Below, piece by piece: positions 1-5,252 of a stretch of 5,252 bases of DNA. The notes under the pieces were generated by a model. The model did not search any database. It saw only the letters and a program-made list of their open reading frames with translations, and had not been told where the DNA came from. Position 1 is the stretch's first letter, and each line of letters starts with the position of its first letter. This stretch comes from Promethearchaeota archaeon (GTDB taxonomy: Archaea; Asgardarchaeota; Lokiarchaeia; Sigynarchaeales; SOKP01), in NCBI GenBank assembly GCA_004524425.1, contig SDNN01000201.1, forward strand, positions 1 through 5,252, in the 5' to 3' direction. A program made the position numbers and the translations under genes.

Positions 1-89
1 ACGTGATTTTAAAGAAGACATTTGAAATTTTTATATCTAAAATTGATGAATTTCTTGAAAAGCTGGAACAAGCGGAGATACAAGATTAG
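1..89 (+). CDS. rpo3: C-terminal end of RNA polymerase subunit D (Rpo3), partial
   Basis: Reading from base 3 the frame is open for 28 codons and stops with TAG at 87-89. The visible peptide is an acidic/basic amphipathic helix (core ISKIDEFLEKLEQ) ending in EIQD. Rpo3 is the archaeal counterpart of bacterial alpha N-terminal domain and eukaryotic Rpb3; it forms the assembly platform of RNA polymerase with Rpo11. Archaeal Rpo3 proteins commonly end in such a charged helix, and rpoD directly precedes rpl18e in most archaeal genomes. The identification therefore rests mainly on gene order plus a compatible C-terminal helix. The 5' part lies outside the window, so no catalytic or ferredoxin-like domain can be checked. 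It could be another protein with a coiled-coil tail, but the downstream order makes this less likely. Confidence 0.7.
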   Translation, partial: VILKKTFEIFISKIDEFLEKLEQAEIQD

Positions 90-118
90 TTTAATCAAAA
101 ATTTATTAAATTATTAAA

Positions 119-135
119 TTTTATACTTATATATT
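119..135 (+). promoter_or_regulatory. Candidate TATA-box region upstream of rpl18e
   Basis: The 62-base gap between the upstream stop codon and rpl18e is nearly all A/T and holds two overlapping TATA-like strings, TTTTATA (119-125) and TTATATATT (127-135). Their centres lie about 30 bases before GTG 152 and GTG 161 respectively, the spacing at which archaeal transcription would start on or next to the start codon. This suggests an internal promoter giving a nearly leaderless rpl18e-rpl13-rps9 transcript. In such A/T-rich DNA chance matches are common, so this is only a candidate. Confidence 0.35.
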
Positions 136-151
136 CTAAGCATTTAAAAAA

Positions 152-517
152 GTGGTAGTTGTGTCTCATAAAATAACTGGACCGTCAAATTTTTATGTAA
201 GAAAATTAATCAGAGAGTTATGGAAAACAAGGCGAAATATCTGGAGAACTCTTTCGAAGAAATTAAGTGGTTCAAGAAAGAACAGAGTGGAAGCAAATTT
301 AAAACGGATAAATAACAAAACAAAACCTGGAGATGTCATTGTTGTTCCAGGGAAAGTCTTAGGAGTTGGTGATTTAGATCATAAACTAACTATCGCTTGT
401 CTTGATTGTTCAAGATCTGCTCGAGAAAAAATTCTTAAATCTGGAAGTACCCTTTTATCTATTGAAGAATTATTAGCAGATAATCCAGAGGGTTCTGGAG
501 TGAAAATATTTTATTAA
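152..517 (+). CDS. rpl18e: 50S ribosomal protein L18e
   Basis: Encodes 121 residues, the normal size for archaeal L18e (eL18), a protein of the large ribosomal subunit shared with eukaryotes and absent from bacteria. The fold is related to bacterial L15. Recognisable features are the basic N-terminal half (LIRELWKTRRNIWRTLSKKL, residues 19-38), the conserved core PGDVIVVPGKVLGVGDL (59-75) and the short GVKIFY end (116-121). No ATG is available; the start is GTG, either at 152 or at 161, the latter giving a 118-residue protein beginning SHKITGP after Met. No Shine-Dalgarno motif precedes either codon, and TATA-like strings lie about 30 bases upstream, so leaderless initiation is possible. It is the first complete gene of the L18e-L13-S9 cluster, with 21 bases to the next gene. 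Function is secure; the exact start is not. Confidence 0.95.
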   Translation: MVVVSHKITGPSNFYVRKLIRELWKTRRNIWRTLSKKLSGSRKNRVEANLKRINNKTKPGDVIVVPGKVLGVGDLDHKLTIACLDCSRSAREKILKSGSTLLSIEELLADNPEGSGVKIFY

Positions 518-538
518 AAAAAATATATGTGAATAAAT

Positions 539-1015
539 ATGGCAAAAGATCATTTATTATTTGACGCAACGGATAAAATACTTGGTAGGTTCTGTTCTCA
601 AATAGCTAAGAAAGCACTCTTAGGAGAACATATTGTAATCATAAATGCGAAAGATGCAATAATTAGTGGGAATAAGGAAGATGTATTTGAGAATTATCTA
701 GCAAAATTGAATATTCGAACTTCTACAAATCCAACGAGAGGTCCATTCCATAAAAGGCGGCCAGATACTTTTATGAAGAGAGTAATAAAACAGATGATTC
801 CTCGAAAAACGGTGCGAGGAAAAGAAGCAATAAAACGAGTTCATGTCTACATTGGGGAGATTCCAGAACGATTCAAAAAAAGATATCAAAAATTAGTTCC
901 GCAAGAAGTGCCTAAATGTGATAAAAAACGTTTAAATTATTATAATAAATTTGTAAGTCTTGAAGAGTTATGCGACCAAATTGGACAATGGAAAATGGAA
1001 AAAATTGAGGTATAA
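539..1015 (+). CDS. rpl13: 50S ribosomal protein L13 (uL13)
   Basis: Encodes 158 residues, in the range of archaeal L13. The protein binds 23S rRNA early in large-subunit assembly. Visible family signatures are DATDKILGR near the N-terminus (9-17), VIINAKDAIISGNK (33-46), the basic loop NPTRGPFHKRRPDTF (64-78) typical of the archaeal/eukaryotic L13a type, and IPRKTVRGKEAIKRVHVYIG (87-106). The C-terminal part after about residue 110 is the archaeal/eukaryotic extension. ATG 539 is the natural start because the peptide begins right before the conserved first strand; upstream there is only a weak GTGA (529-532), and an ATG at 527 is followed at once by a stop. It lies 21 bases after rpl18e and 5 bases before rps9, so the three genes are almost certainly one transcript. 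Confidence 0.97.
   Translation: MAKDHLLFDATDKILGRFCSQIAKKALLGEHIVIINAKDAIISGNKEDVFENYLAKLNIRTSTNPTRGPFHKRRPDTFMKRVIKQMIPRKTVRGKEAIKRVHVYIGEIPERFKKRYQKLVPQEVPKCDKKRLNYYNKFVSLEELCDQIGQWKMEKIEV
1007..1011 (+). promoter_or_regulatory. Shine-Dalgarno site for rps9
   Basis: GAGGT lies inside the last codons of rpl13, nine bases before ATG 1021. It is the clearest ribosome binding motif in the window. It favours ATG 1021 over the in-frame ATG 1027, which would be 15 bases away. An internal site like this fits translation of rps9 from a polycistronic mRNA, where a leaderless mechanism is not available. Confidence 0.6.
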
Positions 1016-1020
1016 AGATA

Positions 1021-1431
1021 ATGTCAATGAAAGTTATTCAAACATCTGGAAAGAGAAAAACTGCGATTGCGAGAGCAGTATTAAGACATCCTGCCAAAGG
1101 ACGTATTAGAATAAATAATGTACCATTAGAAATATATGAGCCTGAAATTGAAAGATTACGAATTCAAGAAGTCTTAGAAATTATCAATAATCCGAAGATT
1201 GAAAAATGTGATATTGACGTAAAAGTTCAAGGCGGAGGAATATCTGGTCAAACTGATGCAGTTAGATTTGCAATAGCTCGAGCATTAAGCAAATTTTTAG
1301 GGACAAAAAAAGTGGAAAATATCTTAAGGGATTATGATGATGCTTTATTAAGTGGAGATGAAAGAAGAACAGAACCAAAGAAATTTGGCGGTAAAAAGGC
1401 ACGAGCACGAAGGCAAAAATCTTTCCGTTAA
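1021..1431 (+). CDS. rps9: 30S ribosomal protein S9 (uS9)
   Basis: Encodes 136 residues, the usual length for archaeal S9, equivalent to eukaryotic RPS16. The protein sits in the head of the small subunit, and its basic tail ending in arginine reaches toward the P-site tRNA. Signatures seen are GKRKTAIARA (10-19), GGGISGQTDAVRFAIARAL (71-89), the RRTEPKKFGG segment (115-124) and the ARARRQKSFR tail (127-136), which ends in the expected Arg. A good Shine-Dalgarno motif supports ATG 1021. The gene follows rpl13 by 5 bases. In many archaea rpoN and rpoK come next; here the cluster stops and the next gene is aroA on the opposite strand, 23 bases away. Confidence 0.97.
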   Translation: MSMKVIQTSGKRKTAIARAVLRHPAKGRIRINNVPLEIYEPEIERLRIQEVLEIINNPKIEKCDIDVKVQGGGISGQTDAVRFAIARALSKFLGTKKVENILRDYDDALLSGDERRTEPKKFGGKKARARRQKSFR

Positions 1432-1432
1432 A

Positions 1433-1456
1433 TTTTTTCTAATTCTAAGGAATTTT
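1433..1456. terminator. Candidate termination region between convergent rps9 and aroA
   Basis: The 23-base space between the two converging stop codons holds a run of six T (1433-1438), then a five-base inverted repeat AATTC/GAATT around a four-base loop (1441-1454) running into TTTT (1453-1456, overlapping the aroA stop). Archaeal RNA polymerase terminates mainly at U-rich tracts, so the T runs would suit the rps9 transcript. On the opposite strand there is no comparable T tract within the gap. The hairpin is short and A/T-rich, so the call is tentative. Confidence 0.35.
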
Positions 1457-2783
1457 AAGATATCTTTTGTATATTAGCACCTAAACTTTTTAAATCTTCA
1501 ATAAAATGAGGATAAGAATCTTTAACAACTTCGATATTATTTATTCTGCTCTCTGTCGAGGCATATAATCCTGCAATGGTACAAGCCATAGCAATTCTAT
1601 GGTCGTTTCGATGATTTATAGTTGCACCAGAAATGTTTTTCGTATGATATACAATAAGCCCATCTTCTAATTCCTCAAGTTTCACACCCATTTTCTCTAA
1701 TTCTTCTGCCATTCCTGAAATTCTATCGCTTTCCTTAACTCTTAAATTTTCGGCATTATATAATTTTGTTTCTCCGGAAGCAAATGCACCAATTACTGAT
1801 AATATTGGAAACAAATCTGGAATATTTGAACAGTCGATCGATATTCCTTTAAGGGGATTTTTATAGATATTTCCATAGACTGATACGCTTTTCTCTTCTG
1901 GATTGATCTCAATATGTGCGCCCATTTCTTTTAAGATTTCAATAAATTTCTTATCTCCTTGAGGATTCTGAAAATCAAGATTTTTTATCAAAATTTCCGA
2001 ATTTCCTGGGGATAGAACAGCTGCCGCAATAAGAAAAGATGCTGAAGAGAAGTCAGCTGGAATTTCATACTCCTGAGTTCTAACTTTTTGACTAGTTGCT
2101 ATTATGTAGTTTAATAGTCCGTCAGAACCTACTCTCTCACTAATATTTATTCCAAAATCTTTAAGGATTTCGAGAGTTATTTGAATATATGGGTAAGAAA
2201 CAATTTCAGTGGTTAATTCGATTTCTATAAATCCTTTTTTTTCACACTGAATCAATGGAGATAAAATTAATAATGCAGTAAGCAACTGTGAACTAATATC
2301 CCCTCTAATCTGAATAGGATTACAAATGGAGTCTGTTCGTTCTATTGAAAGAATTTCATCTTCAAATGAATATTGCGCCCCAAGATTTTTTAAAGCTTCT
2401 AAAAGAGGTTTAATTGGACGATTCTTCTTGAAAAATACTCCTTTTAAGCTCAATCCTCCCTTTATCAATAATGATAAGGCACTAAAAATGCGTGCACTTG
2501 TACCAGAATTCTTGCAATCTAACGAAGATGATTCCATCTCCGAGAATTTTTCCTTTCCGGTGATTAAATATATTTCATTAGATTGAGATAAAATTTTAAC
2601 ACCTAATTTTTTCAAGATATCGATGGTAACTTCAACATCTCCAGAGATTAGGGGATTTTTTAGAATAGAAACTCCTGGAGCAAGTCCTGCTAATATAAAA
2701 GCTCTATGTGAATAGCTTTTAGAACCAGGAGGTTTAATTTCACCATTTAAGCTATTAGTTTGTGTAAGTATTTTGAGATCCAT
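1455..2783 (-). CDS. aroA: 3-phosphoshikimate 1-carboxyvinyltransferase (EPSP synthase)
   Basis: Encodes 442 residues, slightly longer than the roughly 427 of E. coli AroA. The cytosolic enzyme joins shikimate 3-phosphate and phosphoenolpyruvate to give EPSP and phosphate, the sixth step of the shikimate pathway. Both inside-out alpha/beta domains are complete. Substrate-binding motifs are present in order: PPGSKSYSHRA (18-28, with Lys22, Ser23, Arg27), NSGTSAR (92-98), NRPIKPLLEAL (121-131), GDISSQLLTALL (161-172), ADFSSASF (243-250), the NIPDLFP region (320-326, Asp323), NLRVKESDRI (346-355, Lys350), NDHRIAMA (393-400, Arg396) and VVKDSYPHF (419-427, Lys421). The catalytic set looks intact. 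The residue matching E. coli Gly96 is Gly94; the one matching Pro101 appears to be Ile99. The ATG is near the conserved N-terminus with no Shine-Dalgarno motif before it. It converges with rps9 and diverges from aroC, the next enzyme of the pathway. Confidence 0.96.
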   Translation of the reverse strand: MDLKILTQTNSLNGEIKPPGSKSYSHRAFILAGLAPGVSILKNPLISGDVEVTIDILKKLGVKILSQSNEIYLITGKEKFSEMESSSLDCKNSGTSARIFSALSLLIKGGLSLKGVFFKKNRPIKPLLEALKNLGAQYSFEDEILSIERTDSICNPIQIRGDISSQLLTALLILSPLIQCEKKGFIEIELTTEIVSYPYIQITLEILKDFGINISERVGSDGLLNYIIATSQKVRTQEYEIPADFSSASFLIAAAVLSPGNSEILIKNLDFQNPQGDKKFIEILKEMGAHIEINPEEKSVSVYGNIYKNPLKGISIDCSNIPDLFPILSVIGAFASGETKLYNAENLRVKESDRISGMAEELEKMGVKLEELEDGLIVYHTKNISGATINHRNDHRIAMACTIAGLYASTESRINNIEVVKDSYPHFIEDLKSLGANIQKIS

Positions 2784-2810
2784 ATACTAATAAATAGAAT
2801 CTTATGGTTT

Positions 2811-2820
2811 TATTTTTAAT
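2811..2820 (-). promoter_or_regulatory. Candidate TATA box for aroA
   Basis: Read on the - strand this is ATTAAAAATA, centred about 32 bases upstream of the aroA ATG. That distance would place the transcription start within a few bases of the start codon, consistent with the missing Shine-Dalgarno motif. Sequence context is so A/T-rich that other placements are possible. Confidence 0.3.
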
Positions 2821-2901
2821 TATGTACTTTTTTAATTCTAATAGAACTAAATCTAATATATTTTATATATTCAAAAAAAAATGAAAATGTTAAAGTATTC
2901 T

Positions 2902-2911
2902 AAAATATATT
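2902..2911 (+). promoter_or_regulatory. Candidate TATA box for aroC
   Basis: AAAATATATT is centred about 31 bases upstream of the aroC ATG, the expected archaeal TATA distance for a leaderless or very short-leader mRNA. A second TATA-like string at 2861-2871 would instead give a leader of roughly 45 bases. The absence of a Shine-Dalgarno motif makes the nearer box the better candidate. Confidence 0.35.
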
Positions 2912-2937
2912 AAAAATCATAAAAAAGTGTTAATTAA

Positions 2938-4047
2938 ATGGCAGATAATTCTTTTGGACGTTATTTTACGATAACATCATTTGGAGAAAGTCACGGTCAA
3001 TTGGTTGGCATAATTATTGATGGGGTTCCAGCGGGAATTGAATTAAATTTAAAGTTAATTCAAAATGAAATGGATAGGCGAAGACCAGGACAATCAAAAG
3101 TTTCGACCGAAAGAAAAGAATCGGATAAAGTTCAAGTTTTATCTGGAATATTCCAAGATAAAACTACTGGAGCTCCAATTTGTATGATTATAAAAAATAA
3201 AGATATAGACTCGTCTAAGTATGAAGAATTCAAGAATATCTTACGTCCTTCCCATATAGATTATACTGCATTAAAAAAATATGGAGGATATGCTGATTAT
3301 AGAGGTTCTGGAAGGTTTTCTGGAAGAATTACTGCTGGGTTTGTTATGGCAGGGGCGTTGGCTAAATCTATTTTAAAAAAATATGATATAGAAGTCTTTG
3401 CATATACTAAAAGAATAGGGAATATTGAAGATAAAAAGGTTTATGATTTAAACGATATCACTGCTTTAAGAAAACTTCGAGAAAACTCTATTGTAAGATG
3501 TCTTGATAAAGAGATCTCTGAACTAATGATAAAAATAATTGAAGATATTAAAAAAGAAAGAGATTCAATTGGAGGAATTATAAAATGTGTTGTAAAAAAC
3601 TTTCCACCGGGGATTGGTGGTCCTTTATTTCATAAGCTTGATTCAGATCTTAGCCATGCAATTTTTTCAATACCCGCTATTAAAGGAATTGAATTTGGAG
3701 CTGGTTTTAAGGCCGCTAGAATGCGTGGCAGCGAACATAATGATCCATGGAAAATTGAGAATGATAAAATAAGAACTAGTAAAAATGATGCAGGAGGTAT
3801 TTTAGGTGGTATTTCAACGGGAATGCCTATTGAATTTAATATAGTTGTTAAACCGACTTCATCTATAGGGAAAAAACAAGATTCAGTGAATATGCAAAAA
3901 ATGGAAAATATAACATTTGAGTTAACGGGGAGACATGATCCATGTATCGTTCCTCGTGTGGTAGTAGTTGTGGAAGCTATGACAGCTATAACTTTACTTG
4001 ATCATTTATTATTAGAAGGGAAAATTCCTAAAGTATTTGAAAAATAA
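2938..4047 (+). CDS. aroC: Chorismate synthase
   Basis: Encodes 369 residues, the usual length of the family. The enzyme uses reduced FMN to remove phosphate and a proton from EPSP, giving chorismate, the branch point for Phe, Tyr, Trp and other aromatics. All three family signatures are present: GESHG (16-20, with catalytic-type His19), the RRRPGQ segment (47-52) followed by the RPSHIDYT/GGYADYRGSGRFSGR region (103-130, with His106), the GGILGGISTGMP block (286-297), and GRHDPCIVPR (331-340, Asp334). FMN- and phosphate-binding basic residues around RMRGSEHNDPW (261-271) are also retained, so the enzyme should be active. The protein begins directly before the conserved first strand, which supports ATG 2938. 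It diverges from aroA, which makes its substrate, and is followed after 16 bases by a dehydrogenase gene on the same strand. Confidence 0.97.
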   Translation: MADNSFGRYFTITSFGESHGQLVGIIIDGVPAGIELNLKLIQNEMDRRRPGQSKVSTERKESDKVQVLSGIFQDKTTGAPICMIIKNKDIDSSKYEEFKNILRPSHIDYTALKKYGGYADYRGSGRFSGRITAGFVMAGALAKSILKKYDIEVFAYTKRIGNIEDKKVYDLNDITALRKLRENSIVRCLDKEISELMIKIIEDIKKERDSIGGIIKCVVKNFPPGIGGPLFHKLDSDLSHAIFSIPAIKGIEFGAGFKAARMRGSEHNDPWKIENDKIRTSKNDAGGILGGISTGMPIEFNIVVKPTSSIGKKQDSVNMQKMENITFELTGRHDPCIVPRVVVVVEAMTAITLLDHLLLEGKIPKVFEK

Positions 4048-4063
4048 TTAAGAGATTAATTCC

Positions 4064-5252
4064 ATGATGAAAAAACCAATTAAGGCTGTTCTCCTCGGTG
4101 CGGGTAATCGCGGAATGACTTATGGAGGTTATGCGTTGGAAAAGCCTCAAAATCTAAAGTTCGTAGCAGTTGCTGAACCTATCAAACGAAGAAGAGAAAA
4201 ATTTGCGAAGATGCATGATATACCTAAAAATCATATTTACGAGGGGTGGCAAGATTTATTGAATAAAGAAAAGCTAGCAGATATTGCAATAATTTGTACT
4301 CAAGACCAAATGCACACTGAACCAACTATTCAAGCGCTAGATAAAGGATATGATATTTTATTAGAAAAACCTATAGCTCACACTTTAGAGGATTGTCTCA
4401 AAATCGTAAAAAAAGCTGAAGAAACAGACAGAACTCTTGGTGTTTGTCATGTTCTGCGTTATACTGACTTTTTCAATAAAGTTAAGGAAGTAATTAAAAG
4501 TGGCAGATTAGGCAAAATAATGAATATAACTCATAGAGAAAATGTAGCATGGTATCATTTTGCCCACTCTTATGTGAGAGGAGAATGGGCTAAAAGAGAA
4601 ACCTCTTCACCAATAATTTTAGCAAAGTGCTGCCATGATTTGGATTTATTATATTGGTTCACAGAAAGCTCACCAGCAAAAATCTCTTCTATAGGAGAAC
4701 TATCTCATTTTTCAAAAAAGAATACACCACAAGGAGCTCCAAAATACTGTGTTGAAGGATGTCCGATTAAAGGCTCATGTCTCTATTATGCTCCACGTAT
4801 ATATATTGATATAGAACCAATAATACAAATTGTTAGGAAAAGCGAGAAGAATTTTTATAAACTCCTCATGAACTTGAGAAAAAATCATATTAAAATGTTA
4901 ACTTTTCTCTCTAAAATTATTCCTCCTCTGAAAAGATTAAGATATTGGAGAGATTGGCCAGTGAATTATCTCTATGAGGAACAGGAAGAAGATTATTCAG
5001 ATGAAGCTAAAATGGAGATTTTAAAATCAAGTCCATATGGCAAATGTGTGTATCAATCAAATAATAATGTAGTCGACCACCAACAAGTTAATATACATTT
5101 TTTAAACGGTATAACCGCAAATTTAACCATGCATGGATTTAGTGAAAGTGAAGGGAGAACATTAAGAATAGATGGAACTAAAGGAACACTTAAAGGTGAA
5201 TTTATGAGCTATGGTGAGAAGATTAAAGTCTATGATCATTATTCTGGTGAGG
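4064..5252 (+). CDS. Gfo/Idh/MocA-family oxidoreductase, 3' end outside window
   Basis: The frame is open from ATG 4064 to the right edge, giving 396 residues and no stop. The N-terminal Rossmann domain shows the dinucleotide-binding turn VLLGAGNRG (9-17), an acidic residue after the second strand (AVAEP, 35-39) and LLEKPIAHT (99-107), the EKP motif whose lysine is typical of the family. The C-terminal domain has KCCHDLDLLYW (188-198), where His191 and Asp194 match the usual catalytic HxxD. Next come a cysteine cluster, C229-x3-C233-x5-C239, and a Lys/Arg-rich stretch (about 256-296), then SPYGKCVYQSNNNVVDHQ (323-340) and a GT.GTL segment (371-376). Members oxidise or reduce sugars, inositols and related polyols with NAD(P); the substrate cannot be told here. 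ATG 4067 is an equally possible start. The 16-base gap after aroC and lack of a clear promoter suggest co-transcription, but no functional link to chorismate is evident. Confidence 0.9.
   Translation, partial: MMKKPIKAVLLGAGNRGMTYGGYALEKPQNLKFVAVAEPIKRRREKFAKMHDIPKNHIYEGWQDLLNKEKLADIAIICTQDQMHTEPTIQALDKGYDILLEKPIAHTLEDCLKIVKKAEETDRTLGVCHVLRYTDFFNKVKEVIKSGRLGKIMNITHRENVAWYHFAHSYVRGEWAKRETSSPIILAKCCHDLDLLYWFTESSPAKISSIGELSHFSKKNTPQGAPKYCVEGCPIKGSCLYYAPRIYIDIEPIIQIVRKSEKNFYKLLMNLRKNHIKMLTFLSKIIPPLKRLRYWRDWPVNYLYEEQEEDYSDEAKMEILKSSPYGKCVYQSNNNVVDHQQVNIHFLNGITANLTMHGFSESEGRTLRIDGTKGTLKGEFMSYGEKIKVYDHYSGE

Larger units (their letters stand above)
2784..2937. promoter_or_regulatory. Divergent aroA/aroC intergenic control region
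   Basis: This 154-base spacer is almost purely A/T and must contain the start signals for both divergent aro genes. It includes an inverted repeat AATATA/TATATT around TTTTA (2855-2871), near the middle, plus several other TATA-like strings and poly-A/T runs. The inverted repeat could be a regulator site or simply an A/T-rich chance palindrome. No Shine-Dalgarno motif is visible in front of either gene. I see no RNA gene here. Confidence 0.5.

Noticed and set aside
698..889. 63-residue open frame on the - strand inside rpl13
   Set aside because: It lies fully within the well-conserved L13 gene, has no recognisable domain and its Cys/Phe/Ser-rich composition is that of an antisense frame.
2326..2586. 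86-residue open frame on the + strand inside aroA
   Set aside because: It is antisense to conserved AroA codons and shows no family motif or start signal.
2855..2871. Palindrome AATATA-N5-TATATT as a specific regulator operator
   Set aside because: Not called as a separate feature because a palindrome made only of A and T is likely by chance in this spacer; it is kept only as a note on the intergenic region.
2881..2913. Ten-codon frame upstream of aroC, MKMLKYSKIY, with two Tyr, resembling an attenuator leader peptide
   Set aside because: It overlaps the best TATA candidate for aroC, has no ribosome site or terminator/antiterminator hairpins after it, and ribosome-mediated attenuation is not expected in archaea.
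1..5252. Search for CRISPR repeats, tRNA or rRNA genes, insertion sequences, attachment sites and long direct repeats
   Set aside because: No spaced repeats, transposase motifs, terminal inverted repeats or cloverleaf-like sequence were seen; almost all of the window is accounted for by conserved genes.

Overview
The window is a low-GC stretch of an archaeal chromosome. Domain-level placement rests on the ribosomal proteins: L18e exists only in archaea and eukaryotes, and the L13 and S9 sequences are of the archaeal/eukaryotic type. The gene order RNA polymerase subunit D (Rpo3), L18e, L13, S9 is the classic archaeal order. Strong A/T bias, scarce Shine-Dalgarno motifs and TATA-like boxes close to start codons also fit an archaeon. 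An Asgard (Lokiarchaeia-like) or other low-GC archaeal lineage is plausible, but that is an impression and not demonstrated here.

Layout: positions 1-89 hold the last codons of a gene that by context is rpoD/rpo3. After a 62-base A/T-rich gap come rpl18e (152-517, GTG start), rpl13 (539-1015) and rps9 (1021-1431), tightly packed on the + strand. Only 23 bases further on, the end of aroA (1455-2783, - strand) is reached, so rps9 and aroA converge. A 154-base, almost purely A/T intergenic region (2784-2937) separates aroA from the divergently read aroC (2938-4047, + strand). Sixteen bases after aroC an unlisted, incomplete reading frame begins (4064 to the right edge), which encodes a Gfo/Idh/MocA-family NAD(P)-dependent oxidoreductase.

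Functionally there are three blocks: a translation/transcription block; the last two steps of the shikimate pathway (AroA makes EPSP, AroC converts it to chorismate); and a dehydrogenase of unknown substrate that may be co-transcribed with aroC. The aro genes sit where many archaea carry rpoN and rpoK behind rps9, so the conserved ribosomal cluster is broken or rearranged here.

I see no RNA gene, mobile element, CRISPR array or clearly novel multi-gene system. The points most worth a second look are the broken ribosomal cluster, the compact divergent aroA/aroC control region, and the cysteine cluster followed by a basic extra segment in the dehydrogenase.
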